Source: Beta vulgaris subsp. vulgaris
Lineage: Eukaryota; Streptophyta; Magnoliopsida; Caryophyllales; Amaranthaceae
Assembly (NCBI RefSeq): GCF_026745355.1
Contig: NC_079208.1
Coordinates: forward strand, 51,352,767-51,416,766
Length of the DNA: 64,000 nt
Direction of reading: 5' to 3'
The translations under genes and the position numbers were made by a program. Below the pieces are notes generated by a model, which saw only the letters and a program-made list of their open reading frames with translations, was not told the origin of the DNA and did not search any database. Shown one piece after another: positions 24,105 to 35,377 of this stretch (position 1 is the stretch's first letter; each line of letters opens with the position of its first letter).

Positions 24105-24480
24105 TCATTTTTAAGAGGTCATGTCTCATTAGTTTTTCGCTGGAAATGAGCTTGGAAAGCTATCAAATTAAATTTTTATTTCCAACTTGATTCTTTCTAA
24201 ATTTTGAATGCACCATGAGAAATGTCTATTTGAAGATGACCCGATTATTCATAAGAAATTAGGAGTAAACTAATCAGTATTTTCTTTTATTATAAAAGTA
24301 ATCACGCTTGTTTATAAGAATAACACCTTTTATTGTTAAGAGTGACCTCATGTGTAAGAGGTAACCACTGACCACATCTAATCAAGCGAGTAACCGAGTA
24401 AGTCTATTCATTCATAAAAGTAACCCATTTTATTTATAAAAATAACCTCATTGATTTATAAGAGTAACTCTTTCTACATA
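24105..24480. repeat. Inverted 'GGTCATGTCTC' module plus GTAAC array
   Basis: Positions 24110-24235 are a diverged reverse-complement copy of the module at 9445-9607, sharing CTCATTAGTTTTTCGCTGGAA-like and TTCCAACTTGATTCTTTCTAA-like words. It is followed by about ten degenerate GTAACC/ATAACC units ending near 24480. At the first locus the array precedes the module; here it follows. Confidence 0.7.
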
Positions 24481-24848
24481 TTGTTGTTTGTAACCTAGCC
24501 TCCTATTTGGGAAATATTTTTTGATTTGTTCCTTGCATCTTAATTAGCCTTACTTCTGCAACTTTTATTTCGTACCACAAACATGCTTGATGCTAATGTA
24601 TGTATGGAATATGGATCATGGTTACTTACTTACCTCACCATACGCTTGATATCCTCTAGGCCTTCTCCAATTTACAAACTTACGATATGGCTAAGGCAAT
24701 TTATCTGCTATTTGTTTTCTGATTGGAAAAAGTTTATATTTTGCTTCTATGTGGAATTTTATTAAACATAGAGTTGTTAATGGTTTGGAAACATGAATTT
24801 GTGGAATTTGCTGTGATATTTGGATGTATTGCACCTTTTAGTAGGGAA
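24481..24848. other. Intergenic, nothing recognised
   Basis: A 60-codon frame at 24583-24765 shows no family resemblance and is probably chance. Confidence 0.5.
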
Positions 24849-26196
24849 ACTAGTTATTAGGCCCGGACTATGCCCCGGGCAAGGAAAATTTTCATTTATT
24901 AAAATTATAATTTAAGATGATAATAATAAATATTATTTGGTCTAGTGGTTAAGACTTTAGTGTATGTTCTTGAGGTCCCGGGATCAAACTTTACACTATG
25001 CAATTTCTAATTTTTTTTAGGGTTAATTGGCTAGAACAGCACAACCTTGGGCTCAAGTGCGAGGAACAGCACAACCTTAAACGGGTGCAAAGCATAGCAC
25101 CAACTTAAACACGTGGTGCAAAAAATAGCATAAATGGCACCGGAGCACGGAGATTCCACCGGAGCTAGGGAATCTCCATTATTTTAAAGGTTAATTGGCA
25201 AGGAACAACACAACCTTTGGCTCAAGTGCAAGGAACAACACAACCCTTATTTTAATAAACACACCATTCCTTAACCTCTACTACACTAAATCTACCTTAA
25301 ACCACACTACATCACCGCCACCCTCTTCCCTAGCCCACAACACTACAACGCCACCACCTCCCTCAACACCATCATCTTCCTTCACCACACCAAAAAACAC
25401 CACCTCTACTCCAACAATGTCATCCTCTGTCCCAAACACTGCAACACCACCACACCAAACACCATCTCCACCACAACCTCGCATTACTCCCAGTCCACAA
25501 AAGCAGGCGCTCCGTACTAATTCACACAAAACAGAAGAGTTCCAGAAAGTTTGAGCGACCATGGCGCGACCTCGAAGCAGGCGCTCATCAAACCAACTCT
25601 TTTACAAACATCACGTGGAGTGGTCTTTGGTGAATCAACAGTGAATATTGAGCTAGGAGAAACTGAGATCAGCCTCCACAATTGTTACACGTCAATTATT
25701 AATGATGATAGATGTAAATCCAGCAACTTGATTTCGATATTTGCGCTGATGCAATTTGTTGATGATGTGAAGATCTGTGTTGCGTCGAACAGGGAAGGAA
25801 ATCGCAAAATGAGGAAGTAGCACAGCAGCGAAGAAGAGTAAAGAGGAAATCAATTTTTTTTTTTGAGATTGAAGTTGAAAGTTGGCTAGAACAGCACAAC
25901 CTTTGGCTCAAGTGCAAGGAACAACATAACCTTGAACGGAGATTCCCTAGCTCCGGTGGAATCTCCGTGCTTCGGTGCCATTTATGCTATTTTCCACACC
26001 CCGTATTTAAGTTGGTGCTACGCTTTGCACCTGCTTAAGGTTGTGTTGTTCCTTGCACTTGAGCTAAAGGTTGTGCTGTTCTAGCCAATTAACCCTTTTT
26101 TATTGTTGTGGATTACATGGAGTAAAACTCCCTTAGGGAGAGCGCCATGTGGCACCGTTTCTGACTTAGGCACGCCTTTTAATATATTAGTATATA
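24849..26196 (+). mobile_element. SINE-like repeat, family A copy 3, split by a nested element
   Basis: The left part (24849-25019) starts ACTAGTTATTAGGCCCGG, with GGTCTAGTGGTTAAGACTTT and GGTCCCGGGATCAAAC. The right part (26096-26196) resumes at TTGTGGATTACATGGAG and ends CGCCTTTTAATATATTAG. Together they equal copies 1 and 2. Comparison with the unbroken copies places the nested insertion in the T-run after CAATTTCTAA. Confidence 0.8.
25020..26095. mobile_element. Non-autonomous DNA transposon with ~160-bp TIRs
   Basis: The outer ends are GGGTTAATTGGCTAGAACAG and its inverted copy. The inverted arms run about 160 bp inward, through the segments GGCTCAAGTGC, AGCATAGCACCAACTTAA, CACGGAGATTCCACCGGAGC and AGGGAATCTCC. 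A second, internal partial copy of the terminus (GGTTAATTGGCAAGGAAC) begins at 25188. Insertion into a T-run makes the duplication length ambiguous (8-9 bp). Long TIRs favour a Mutator-like element. The Ser/Thr/Pro-rich frame 25195-25554 inside has no recognisable domain. Confidence 0.8.
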
Positions 26197-26902
26197 TCAA
26201 GATATGTTATCTTACTCTAGTAAGCAGGAAGCCAGGAAACCACATGTTTCTGCTCTGTTCGAATGACATGAGAGACAAAACATGAGGTATGAGAACCAGA
26301 GGGGTAGATGAGGGTGTATAAGGAGTCCAACAGCACAGGGACCCCAAAATTATAAAGGCCACACAATATATTATTTTAAAATTTTTACTTCATATTTGAA
26401 GAACTCAGTTTCCGACCCTTAAATAAATTTGTCAATGATTTATCTTTAGATTTTCAACTTCCTATCTTTAAAACTCTAACATTTCATCTTTATTTTCTAT
26501 AAATTTAGATGTCCAATTTTTATGTTAGAACCGAGGCCCCCAAATTCTTAAGAGGACCCTGATGAGAACCTAGTACTAGTAGTACACCATGAGTAATGTC
26601 ATTCTCTCTAATAATGTTATGCCATTTCTATGCACTACTAATTTCACATGACTTAAAGATTACTAGTGAGATAATTATATAGCTCCTCTCCTTCGGTTGT
26701 CATATTCTTTTCTTATTTTGAAGGATTGAAGATCTACAAAATCGTTTTTCTTTTTTTCATACTATGTTGTTATCGATTGTGTGGATGTTCGTTGGAAAAT
26801 ATGATATGATAACAAATCATCAATTTTAGGCGTAAGCGGTCTAAAGCTAGGGACTTCTGCGTAATTAAGAATAAAGACATTTGCGGAGAATACAATATCC
26901 AA
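26197..26902. other. Intergenic upstream of tRNA-Asp
   Basis: No supported gene or terminal repeat. Confidence 0.5.
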
Positions 26903-26974
26903 GTCGTTGTAGTATAGTGGTAAGTATTCCCGCCTGTCACGCGGGTGACCCGGGTTCGATCCCCGGCAACGGCG
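26903..26974 (+). tRNA. tRNA-Asp (GTC)
   Basis: A 72-nt cloverleaf: the acceptor stem GTCGTTG pairs with CAACGGC, with discriminator G. The D-arm has GTATAGTGGTAAGTAT. The anticodon stem CCCGC/GCGGG encloses the loop CTGTCAC with anticodon GTC. The T-arm CCGGG/CCCGG encloses TTCGATC. Internal promoter boxes A and B are intact. There is no intron and CCA is not encoded, as in plants. A short T-run (GTTTTTTAC, about 26980) can serve as the Pol III terminator. Confidence 0.97.
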
Positions 26975-27018
26975 AAATGTTTTTTACACTCCCTAATGGA
27001 GAGAAGTATTTCATATTT

Positions 27019-27160
27019 TCATCACATCAAAAGAATAGTAGTTTTTATTTCATAAAAATTAACATTATTACCGTTATTACTATTATTTCATCACATCAAA
27101 AGAATAGTAGTTTTTATTTCATAAAAACTAATATTATTATTATTACCACTATTATTATTA
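27019..27160 (+). repeat. Direct duplication (~67 bp) downstream of tRNA-Asp
   Basis: The phrase CATCACATCAAAAGAATAGT followed by AGTTTTTATTTCATAAAAA occurs twice about 67 bp apart, each copy followed by ATTATTAC/ATTATTAT triplet-rich sequence. Confidence 0.85.
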
Positions 27161-27166
27161 TTATAT

Positions 27167-28042
27167 ACTAGTTTTATATACGTGCGATGCGTGAGAAAAT
27201 ACTTATATTTTTTTAGGAGATAGAGAAAATTAAATATTATACTATTAAAAAGTAAAAATAATAAAATGATTATGTGGCCTTCCACATATTCATCTTTATA
27301 AATTTTATCGCTCCAAGATATTTAGCTTGCTCTGTTTATTTCGAAGTCACTACCTTTACTTAAGTTAAAGTGTGTTGTCGCAATAAGTGACAAGTAATAA
27401 AAAACGTGTTGTTTATCAAATCTTTTCCTCTATTTAATTGATTCATCTACTTAATTCTTACCCCCTAATCCCTCATTGGTCAAATAAGTGATTTCCCACT
27501 TTCATTATCTAGACTTGTTGGTAGCTGGTAGTTTCCCACTTTCTCTTTGTATCACTTATTAAAAAAGGAGCCAGGGAGTATAAGTAAGAGTGAAAGTTCG
27601 ATGTATGGTTTGGATTAGCGTCTAATCCAATCCAATTCGAACAAAATTTGGATTTTAATTTTTCAATCCGAATCCAAACCAATTAGAGCTTGAATCCGAT
27701 CCAATCCAATCCGAATTTTCATACTCGAGATTGGATCCGATCCGAAAATCCAATTTATTAAAATTCTAGTTTTTCGATGAAATCAATTAAGTACAACAAC
27801 AACCTAGATATAAGAAATGATAATTAGGTGGTGTTAAAGTTTTAAGGGAAGGGTTGAATTGCTACGCCAACTGGGCAATGGACGAGGCTTTTTTTAAAAA
27901 AAAAATCAGTTAAGCACTCAAGCCCAATACAAAGGGTATTTTTTTTATAAAAAGAGAAATATTGTTTTAAATTATTAAAGGGTATTTTAGTCACTTTAAA
28001 AGAGGACACCGCACCTCTTCTCTTGGCTTATATAATAGAGAT
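27167..28042 (+). mobile_element. Interspersed repeat family B, copy 1
   Basis: Starts ACTAGTTTTATATACGTGCG and continues ATGCGTG. It ends CTCTTGGCTTATATAATAGA followed by GAT. Copy 2 at 52049-52561 has the same ends in the opposite orientation. There is no inverted repeat at the ends, so the class is unclear. A hAT-derived fragment (27583-27790) lies inside. Confidence 0.6.
27583..27790. mobile_element. hAT-derived fragment rich in GGATT/AATCC words
   Basis: Starts near GTGAAAGTTCGATGTATGG, matching the reverse complement of the right end of the element at 48611-49269. Beyond it are many alternating GGATTGGATCCGATCC-type words. The other terminus is missing. Confidence 0.55.
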
Positions 28043-28666
28043 AACTTTCTGGCACTAATTATCTCCACCAATCTTTGAATATTATTAATCCTATTAATGG
28101 TTGTTTATTCATTCCAAATTTATTCATGAAATCTCATTAGGGGGGTGGTATTGATGAGTTTTAGGTCATATTCTTGTGTTTTAGGTTTTCATTTTCATGA
28201 GTTAGAAACATAGGCAATATTCATCATAACTAATATCAAATTTAACAAAATTAACCTTCAAGGGATCCAATTTCACTTTGCAACGAGAATATAATAAAAT
28301 AGGCAAAACCAACTTTATTAACATCAAATACAAATTACAAATTCTCATAAAACCCATTATCATAAGTAAACAAAATAAGTGCCACAACAATATCCAACTA
28401 AAATATATATTCTATAAAGACAACTCATTAAATCATAATATAATGATAATGACCTAAATATATAGAAGATATATATATTGCCAAATGACAACAATCTAGT
28501 GATACAAAATGATTCCAGATTCACAATTTTTATTCTAAAATCATTCTAAATCATTAGATTTTCTATGGTCATATTTATAATATGACCACCTTAATTTAGT
28601 ACTCCAGTATGTAATCAAACAACATACGATACTCGGATTGTCTTATAATTGTATTACAAACACTCT
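28043..28666. other. 3' flank of GASA gene 2
   Basis: AT-rich; nothing coding is supported. It will include the gene 2 3' UTR next to 28667. Confidence 0.5.
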
Positions 28667-30439
28667 TTAAGGACACTTAGATTCTCCCTCGTTGTTCTTG
28701 ATGTCTCTGTAGCAAGGGCATTGGTTTTTGTCGCCAAAAGGGCCAGATGGAACGCATCCCTTACATGATGCACAGCAAGACATGCATAGTTTTTTACACA
28801 AATTTCTGGGATTCCTTGAGCATCTATACGCGCATTTGCTCACACAGATTGCTGGCACTGTTTTTTAAACAGCGGTAAAAAAAAATTCAAAGGGTAGATT
28901 GGTTAGAAATTCACACAATTTATAAACTATTCCAGGTTTAAAAAAAACGTGAAAATTCAAGAAAAATATAACTCTAGATAAGTTTATGGGAATAATAATA
29001 AAAAAAGAACAAGTGTGTACTTTGGACTTTGGTGTCATATAGTCAAAATGGTCTACTCTCTTTCAACGTGCTTGACCTAGCTAGACTGATTAGGTATATG
29101 TAATCTAATTAATCATGATGTTACTCTGACAAATAATTGTAATGATAGAATTAAGAATCTTAGTCAAAGTGTTGACTAAATATGTAGAAGTGATTGATTT
29201 GAAGATTTTAAGGATGTGTCGACTTTTGAAGATTTTAGTAAGTTAATAAAGTTGGGTCGTTGGCTGATTATAACTCTTAGTTTTCATAATACTTTTTTAG
29301 CTAAATAGATCTAAACTTCTATTTATCGTTCCAAAAACTATTTAAAATTTCGCTAAAAAAGTTGAAATTACATCTCTAACATTTTCTCTCTTTTTCCCTA
29401 AACCACCACCACCCACCTCACTCCACTACCATATCACCTCCTGCCACCACCATCCTATTACCAAAGCCACCCACCAGCATCCTCCACTCTCCCACTCCCA
29501 CCCACCCCCTCTCTCTCTCCTTCTTCATCACTATCGTACCACCACCAACACCTCGCTCCACCCTCACCTCACTTCCTTCGTCGCACACAATCGCGTACTC
29601 AACCTCCCCAACCACCACTACCACCACCTTCGCCTCATCGGCACCCCCACTGAAAGCCGGCAAATTTTGTTTATTTACCATGGGCAAACATCTGGCTTGA
29701 ACGATCGCCCCATGGCCCACACGTCTGTCATGGATGTTCGGGCCATGGGTGGAACGTTCAGGCCAGACGTTCGCCCCGTGATAAAAAATATATGTCGGCT
29801 TTCACTGGGAGTGACGATGAGGCGAAGGTGGTGGTGGTGGTGGTTGGGGAGGTAGGTGGTGGTGGGTGGTGGCAGGGGTGGTGGGGGTGGTGTGGAAAAG
29901 AGGGAGGGTAAAATGGTCTATAAAAATGAACTTGGGGCAATTTTAAATAGTTTTGGAACCACGTTTAACAAACTTTTTTCAGTTATGTGTGATGTGATTT
30001 TTTAATTGATAACCAAAGAATTAATGGAACCAAACTCTATATATAGCTATATATATTATAGCTTAATTGATACAGTCTTATATGTGATACTTAAACTTGA
30101 GGTCGAATGTCCTTTACATCATTCCACTTAATCGCTCATTTACACATGAAAAAGAAATTCAACACTATCAAAGTAGCAAGAAAAGACTAAGTGGCTAGTG
30201 TGACATGACTTAATCAATTACAATAACACTTTTCCATGAATAAACTAAAATCTGATGAATTTATGTCCACGGATCAAACATATATTATAAAACAGAGAAC
30301 ATAATTAAAAGTTACCTCCAGGAGGTGCTTGAATAGGAGGAGAAGCAGGAGCTGATACAGCAGCATCAGCAATCTCAAAGAAGACACAACTTAAAACGAT
30401 AGAAATGAGAAATAGAGTTGGTACTGAAAACTTCTTCAT
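28667..30439 (-). CDS. GASA/snakin-family secreted cysteine-rich peptide (gene 2)
   Basis: Two coding exons, 30439-30316 and 28857-28667, joined in phase 1; intron 30315-28858 has GT and AG ends. The product is 104 residues. The signal peptide MKKFSVPTLFLISIVL.. ends IADAA and is clearly paralogous to that of gene 1. A proline/alanine-rich spacer (SAPASPPIQAPPG) follows that gene 1 lacks. The twelve-cysteine GASA domain starts at about residue 45. It reads CCASCKGCVPSG where gene 1 reads [11 protein letters not shown], so one residue is inserted between two cysteines. The end is CPCYRD..SKCP. The acceptor AACAG|TG gives a valine at the junction; an acceptor six bases downstream (CCAG|CA) is also in frame and would drop two residues. 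A TATA box lies at 30552-30559. Confidence 0.9.
29320..29975. mobile_element. Foldback element in GASA gene 2 intron
   Basis: Left arm (GTTCCAAAAACTATTTAAAA) and right arm (TTTTAAATAGTTTTGGAAC) are inverted copies. Inside are pyrimidine-rich CCACCACC sequence on the left and purine-rich GGTGGTGGTGG on the right. The core (29680-29790) holds GGGCCATGG / CCATGGCCC and AACGTTC / GAACG palindromic words. The design is the same as at 19945-20600. The frames here are low-complexity shadows. Confidence 0.6.
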
Positions 30440-30551
30440 TTTCTTAAAAACTTATGTAACAAATATTATTTTAGAGCACTATAGTATACTACTGTGAATT
30501 ATGCTTTGCTTGGTTTGTTTCATATGTTAGTGAAGAAGAAGAAAAATGAAG

Positions 30552-30559
30552 TATTTATA
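30552..30559 (-). promoter_or_regulatory. Putative TATA box of GASA gene 2
   Basis: TATAAATA on the minus strand, about 115 bp upstream of the start codon at 30439, a typical plant spacing allowing an ~80-bp 5' UTR. Confidence 0.6.
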
Positions 30560-31045
30560 GAATGGGTAGAAGTAGATTTACAGAAATTCATACTACTATG
30601 TAATAATTAAGATATTGAAATGATAGAGATGATATTAAATAAAAAAGTAAGCAGCCAAAGAAGCAACAGCTGGTGGCAAGTAAAAGACGGGGTACTAAAT
30701 TTGATGAGTTTCATCAGAAATTAAAAGCTGGTCGGTTGTTTGGAGATCAGAGTCCACGTGAGGAAGGTCGTAAGAAGTGATACTAGTTGCTTCTACTATT
30801 GCTTATTCCATAGTCCATACTAATTTCACGCGTTTTTGCTTCATATGGAGCCATATAATATATGTAGGGTAATTTGATGAAAATGATAGTAACTAGAAAT
30901 AGATACTCTTGATTTTTTACAAGGGTGCATGCATCACATATGATATTAGTCTAACAGATCACTTGATATACAAGCTACTGAACTCAAGTTCAATCCTTTC
31001 AAGTGCGATATTTGGATTAGGGATTAGCGATTAGGGATTAAGAAT
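30560..31045. other. Upstream flank of GASA gene 2
   Basis: No gene. Short ATTAGGGATTA-type repeats at 31016-31050 precede the hAT element. Confidence 0.5.
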
Positions 31046-31615
31046 TAGGGATGATAATGGATCGGAGATGGGTCGGGTGGAGCTCCATCCACGTCATCAC
31101 CCGTGACCCAAAACTCCATCCACGCTATTCCTCACCCGCCAAAAAATTCACCGATATCCGATCCACCCATCATCCGCGAGTAAGACGGGTGGGAAACGGA
31201 TGATATTAGGAACAAAAACTATTTGTTAGACTTAGGAATTTTAAAGAAATTAATATATGAAAAATTAATCATAGCCTCATAGATTTACAATAAAGTGACA
31301 AAATATCAATCTTATTACACACTGCAAAGTAATCATAAGTATTTTTTTTTATCCCTTAACAAAAATTTAAGTATTTTTTTAATTACCTTAAAAAAAACGT
31401 GACAATACAAAAACAATTATTTTAATATTATATATGTATGGATGAATATATTAATGGATGGATGGAGCAGGTGATGGATCCAAAAATATCATCCATATCC
31501 GACCCGACCCACCACATGATTCATCCATCACCCGCTTCACTGCAGTGATCACGCACCCATTTATTCGGGCAGGTGGATGGATAATCCACTCACCCATGCA
31601 TAATTGCCATCTCTA
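31046..31615. mobile_element. Non-autonomous hAT-type element
   Basis: The ends are TAGGGATGATAAT on the left and, on the other strand, TAGAGATGGCAAT on the right. The bases outside are TTAAGAAT and TTAGGGAT, matching at 6 of 8, so this is a possible worn 8-bp duplication. Subterminal GGGTGG / CCACCC words repeat on both sides. No transposase frame; 570 bp. Confidence 0.65.
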
Positions 31616-32636
31616 TTAGGGATTCCCTTTCTCCTCCCTCGCCTGCCATTTTTAGATGCTAGCAAATATTGAACCTAGAAACCGTGAGAGTTAAAGTTTA
31701 AACAAGATTTCTCTCCTTACAATTTTTTTTGCAAAAAAATTGTATTAGTGTACTAACATCCGAATTATTATGTCTATTGTAGCTTTCTGCAAATCAAACT
31801 AACAAAATGAACTCATCAAATCAACAAATCATTGAAGCTCAAATGTACATAATTAACCACCACATTGCTCAACTCAAAATAATTTTCGAGATTTTTAACA
31901 ACTTAAATCATACTTTTCAAAATATATGTATACAGTATGTAATTATTTAATTTTCAAAACATATTTTTTCATTACATGAAGTACTTTTTGCTTATTTGCT
32001 CATTTAAAAACATTTTTTTCCTTTGTTCATTTGAAGATCTTGCAAATAGGCGAATAAACAAGAAAGGTGCAAGAAAATTAAGGAGACAATTAAATAGAAG
32101 TATTTTTATAAAGATCTGAAGTAGGATATATGGTACAGAATATTACACATCAATTAACAAGACAGTCTACCCTAACTATCTAATCATCCATGCAATTGAC
32201 TTTATACTAATTAATTATTCTCTGTTAAAAAACTATTAATATAAGAAAAACCTCAAACTTTCGAGGAAGGAAAATAGGTAGCCGTCGACAGAATTGACTA
32301 CTAGTAATAGAATAAGGAGCTGGTGCATGCATGAATCAGGATGCATGTATCCTGAAGATAATAAGACAATTGGCGAGGCTAGTTAATAGTATCACACACA
32401 CCTAAGCTAAATCTTTGTGGCATTTGAAGACAGATTAAACCTGAAGTCAAGTTTTAAAGTTTAGTCATAAGAGGAGTATAATACTATTAAAGGATCAGAC
32501 TGAAAGTACCTGGAAAGTGCACATTTTCTACAACCGACACATTAGATTCATCTTAACAATTACCCATGCATGCAGAGAGACTAATAAATACTTCTATTAT
32601 TGGCTTAAGAAGTATCTGGAACAAGCATAAATCATA
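31616..32636. other. Intergenic, nothing recognised
   Basis: No coding or repeat structure I can support. Confidence 0.5.
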
Positions 32637-32892
32637 CTTCCTCGGTTTCTTTTTACTTGCAACAGTTTGACTTTCACGCTTGCCAATGCATAATTTCAAC
32701 CATCAATAAGTTTAATTATCGATAAATAAAGATTATAAAAAGTATATATTCGTAAAATATACATTCAGACGAATCTAATAAGATCCCACATGAATATGTT
32801 TTTCCTTAACTATAAATCACCAAACATAAACTAAGTAGAGTTGGTGAATAGTGTAAAAGTCAAACCGTTGCAAGTAAAAAGAAACGGAGGAA

Positions 32893-32893
<1 letters not shown>
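32637..32893. mobile_element. Stowaway MITE
   Basis: The left end CTTCCTCGGTTTCTTTTTAC and right end GTAAAAAGAAACGGAGGAAG are inverted. TA flanks both (32635-32636, 32894-32895), and the right TA is the first unit of a (TA)n run to 32924. The element is 257 bp and non-coding. Confidence 0.9.
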
Positions 32894-32925
<32 letters not shown>

Positions 32926-32926
<1 letters not shown>

Positions 32927-33993
32927 TTGGGATCCGGTGAAAATAGGTCCTTATGTAAGAACACTTTTTTATATGAGAATAAATCTCATCCGTAGGTTTA
33001 GGCTTAATCAAGTGGTTCAATTTTTTATGTGAAAATGTTTGCTAGTGTAAAAATGGTAACTATAACAAATAGTTCCTATATTTTAGAAAAGGATAACTAC
33101 AATGAGGAAGTACATTTTTGAAAGAGTGTTCCAATAAATCAATTGAAAAAAGGGTTACTATATATAAATTATAAAGCTACCTATAAACGAAGATTACCAA
33201 CTTCCATATCTGAAAGAAAACAAAATATTAATTAACCTAATAATAATTAACCTAAAATTAAAAAAGATTACCAACTTCCATATCTGAAAGAAAACAAAAT
33301 ACTAATTAACCTAATAATAATTAACCTAAAATTGAAAAAGATTACCAAGAGAATCAAGAAAACGACATTGAGCAAATAAGCCTGCAAAACTATGAGTAAA
33401 TATCATAGCAGTGATCATGTGTTATATCATAATAACCCATCTATCACATGTTTAAAGAAATTAGTTAAGAAAAAATAATATTTACTATTTCCATATCATG
33501 GTGAGTTTGGTGACCCTCTGCTATATCATAGTGACCCTCTGATGTATCATAGTAACCAACACACTTTCACTCAAAGCTAGAAACCACTAATGGCCTAAAT
33601 ATAATGTGTTTTATTTGGATTTCTGCTGTCGTATATCGCTTAGGTGTTTATGATGGTATATGATAGATGATGAAAATTTCGAATAATACCCGTTGAATTC
33701 CGGAAAAAAATAGTGTGGAATCCGCAAATAATCGAACTAAAATTTTGAAGAACAAAAACTCCATGAATGATGATACAGAGGAGAGAGAAAGAGAAGATGT
33801 GCAAAACTTTAGAGAGAGAGAAAAAAAAAAGTAGCGTGAAAAGGCTAGGGAAGAAGGGGGTAATGGTTAAACTACGAGAATGCCACTACTCATAAGTGTA
33901 TTTAGAATGGTTAGATTAGATTAGATTAAAAGGTCCAGATTTGTTATAACATAAAAAACTGTTCTCACATAGAGGAGGTGTTCTCTTAAGAGC
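32926..33993. mobile_element. Possible TIR element between TA runs
   Basis: Left end has TATGTAAGAACACTTTTTTA. Right end, on the other strand, has TATGTGAGAACAGTTTTTTA, at a similar distance from flanking TATATATA runs. No coding capacity. It includes a ~77-bp tandem duplication at 33189-33345 (GATTACCAACTTCCATATCT twice) and short CTATATCATAGTGACCCTCT repeats at 33490-33560. Confidence 0.4.
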
Positions 33994-34255
33994 CTTCCTA
34001 TATATATATAGAGGTAGGATCAACAGAAAAATAACCTTAACATGAAAACTAAAAACCGGCCTTATTTTGCAGATTTTTGCTCATTTTATGTTTTTTTGCT
34101 CACTTTATATTTTTGCTCATTTTAAGAAACTTTTGCTTATTGTAACAAACTTTCGCTCACTTCACGAAGTTTTTGTTCATTGTAGGTCTTTTTCCTCATT
34201 TTATGTTGCATTTTTCAGTTTTCATCATAAATAGTGGTTTTCACGTGATCATATT

Positions 34256-34347
<92 letters not shown>
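34256..34347. repeat. (TA)n(GA)n compound microsatellite
   Basis: About 31 TA units followed by about 14 GA units. Confidence 0.95.
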
Positions 34348-34349
<2 letters not shown>

Positions 34350-35117
34350 TGAATTCGTATGAGAAATGCATACTTACATGAGAAATGAGAATGAATTTTA
34401 CGTGCTATAACTCTTATGAATAAGTGATGTAACTCTAATGAAAAAGTGATGTATAACTCCAAAAAAAAATATTAGAAAAAAAAATTAAATTTTTTTTTTG
34501 GGCTCAAATTTTTTTTAGGGAGGTATAATTCTAAGAACAAGTGTTGTAACTCTAATCCAATCAAGTGGTTGAGATTCATTCTCATTTCTCATGTGTGTGT
34601 GTGTGTACCTCTCTTAGGCTGAAAACTGGAAAAAAAAGATCCACACCGTTGATTTTTGATCGTGTGGCTAGTGTTAATGCTGCATTTTTTAGGTAAAATC
34701 ACACTCTTTTCTCGCTCCTCCCTTCTTTCATTTATTCACCCTGAGTTTCTCGCTCTCTCTCCTCAGCTGCTCCTCTCTCTCTACTCACTCTTCTCTATCT
34801 GGATTTTACCATTGTCATCATCTCACTCAACTTCTTCTCAACTCTTCATTCTCATTTCACCTTCCTCTATTATAAAAAAAAAAACTCTTTTTCTCTCTCC
34901 TAATCACAACAATGGCGAAATTTTCATATTAGGAAGATGAAGAATTCAACCACAATCAAAACAGAAGCAACCTCTGAATAAGTTTTCAGCTACTTTCGAT
35001 CCTTCAAATCTGCTATTTTCGTCTGATTTTTTTTCTATAAGCAGACTACTTCGAACAGATTTTAACGAAAAATTGAAGATTAGGTTTTTTGTAGCGCAAA
35101 ATTGATGTAATTGAATA

Positions 35118-35377
35118 CTCCCTCTGTTTTTTTTTTTTATCATTCTCACTTTCCGGTGCACATCTCTCAATGCACTTCTTTGAACTTAAATATCTTTCAA
35201 TATATATTAGTAAAAATTATAACGATTGAATATTAATAATGTACTAATTGAGACGAATCAAACAAGACCCCACATGATTATATTTTTTCTTATAAATTGA
35301 AAAAAATTGAGAAGATTCTCTCCAAGTATGAATAGTGCAAAGATTCTAAGTGAGAAAGATAAAAAAAACAGAGGGAG
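35118..35377. mobile_element. Stowaway MITE
   Basis: CTCCCTCTGTTTTTTTTTTT on the left, and an inverted end AAAAAAAACAGAGGGAG on the right. TA lies on both sides (35116-35117, 35378-35379). It is 260 bp and carries the family phrase GAGACGAATCAAACAAGA. Confidence 0.9.

Noticed and set aside
25195..25554. Thr/Ser/Pro-rich frame in the nested transposon
   Set aside because: It starts inside a copy of the TIR and has low complexity; the opposite strand is also open. It may be captured sequence but is not supportable as a gene.
29418..29940. Gly/Val-rich and Pro/His-rich frames
   Set aside because: Shadows of GGT/CCA repeats in a foldback element.
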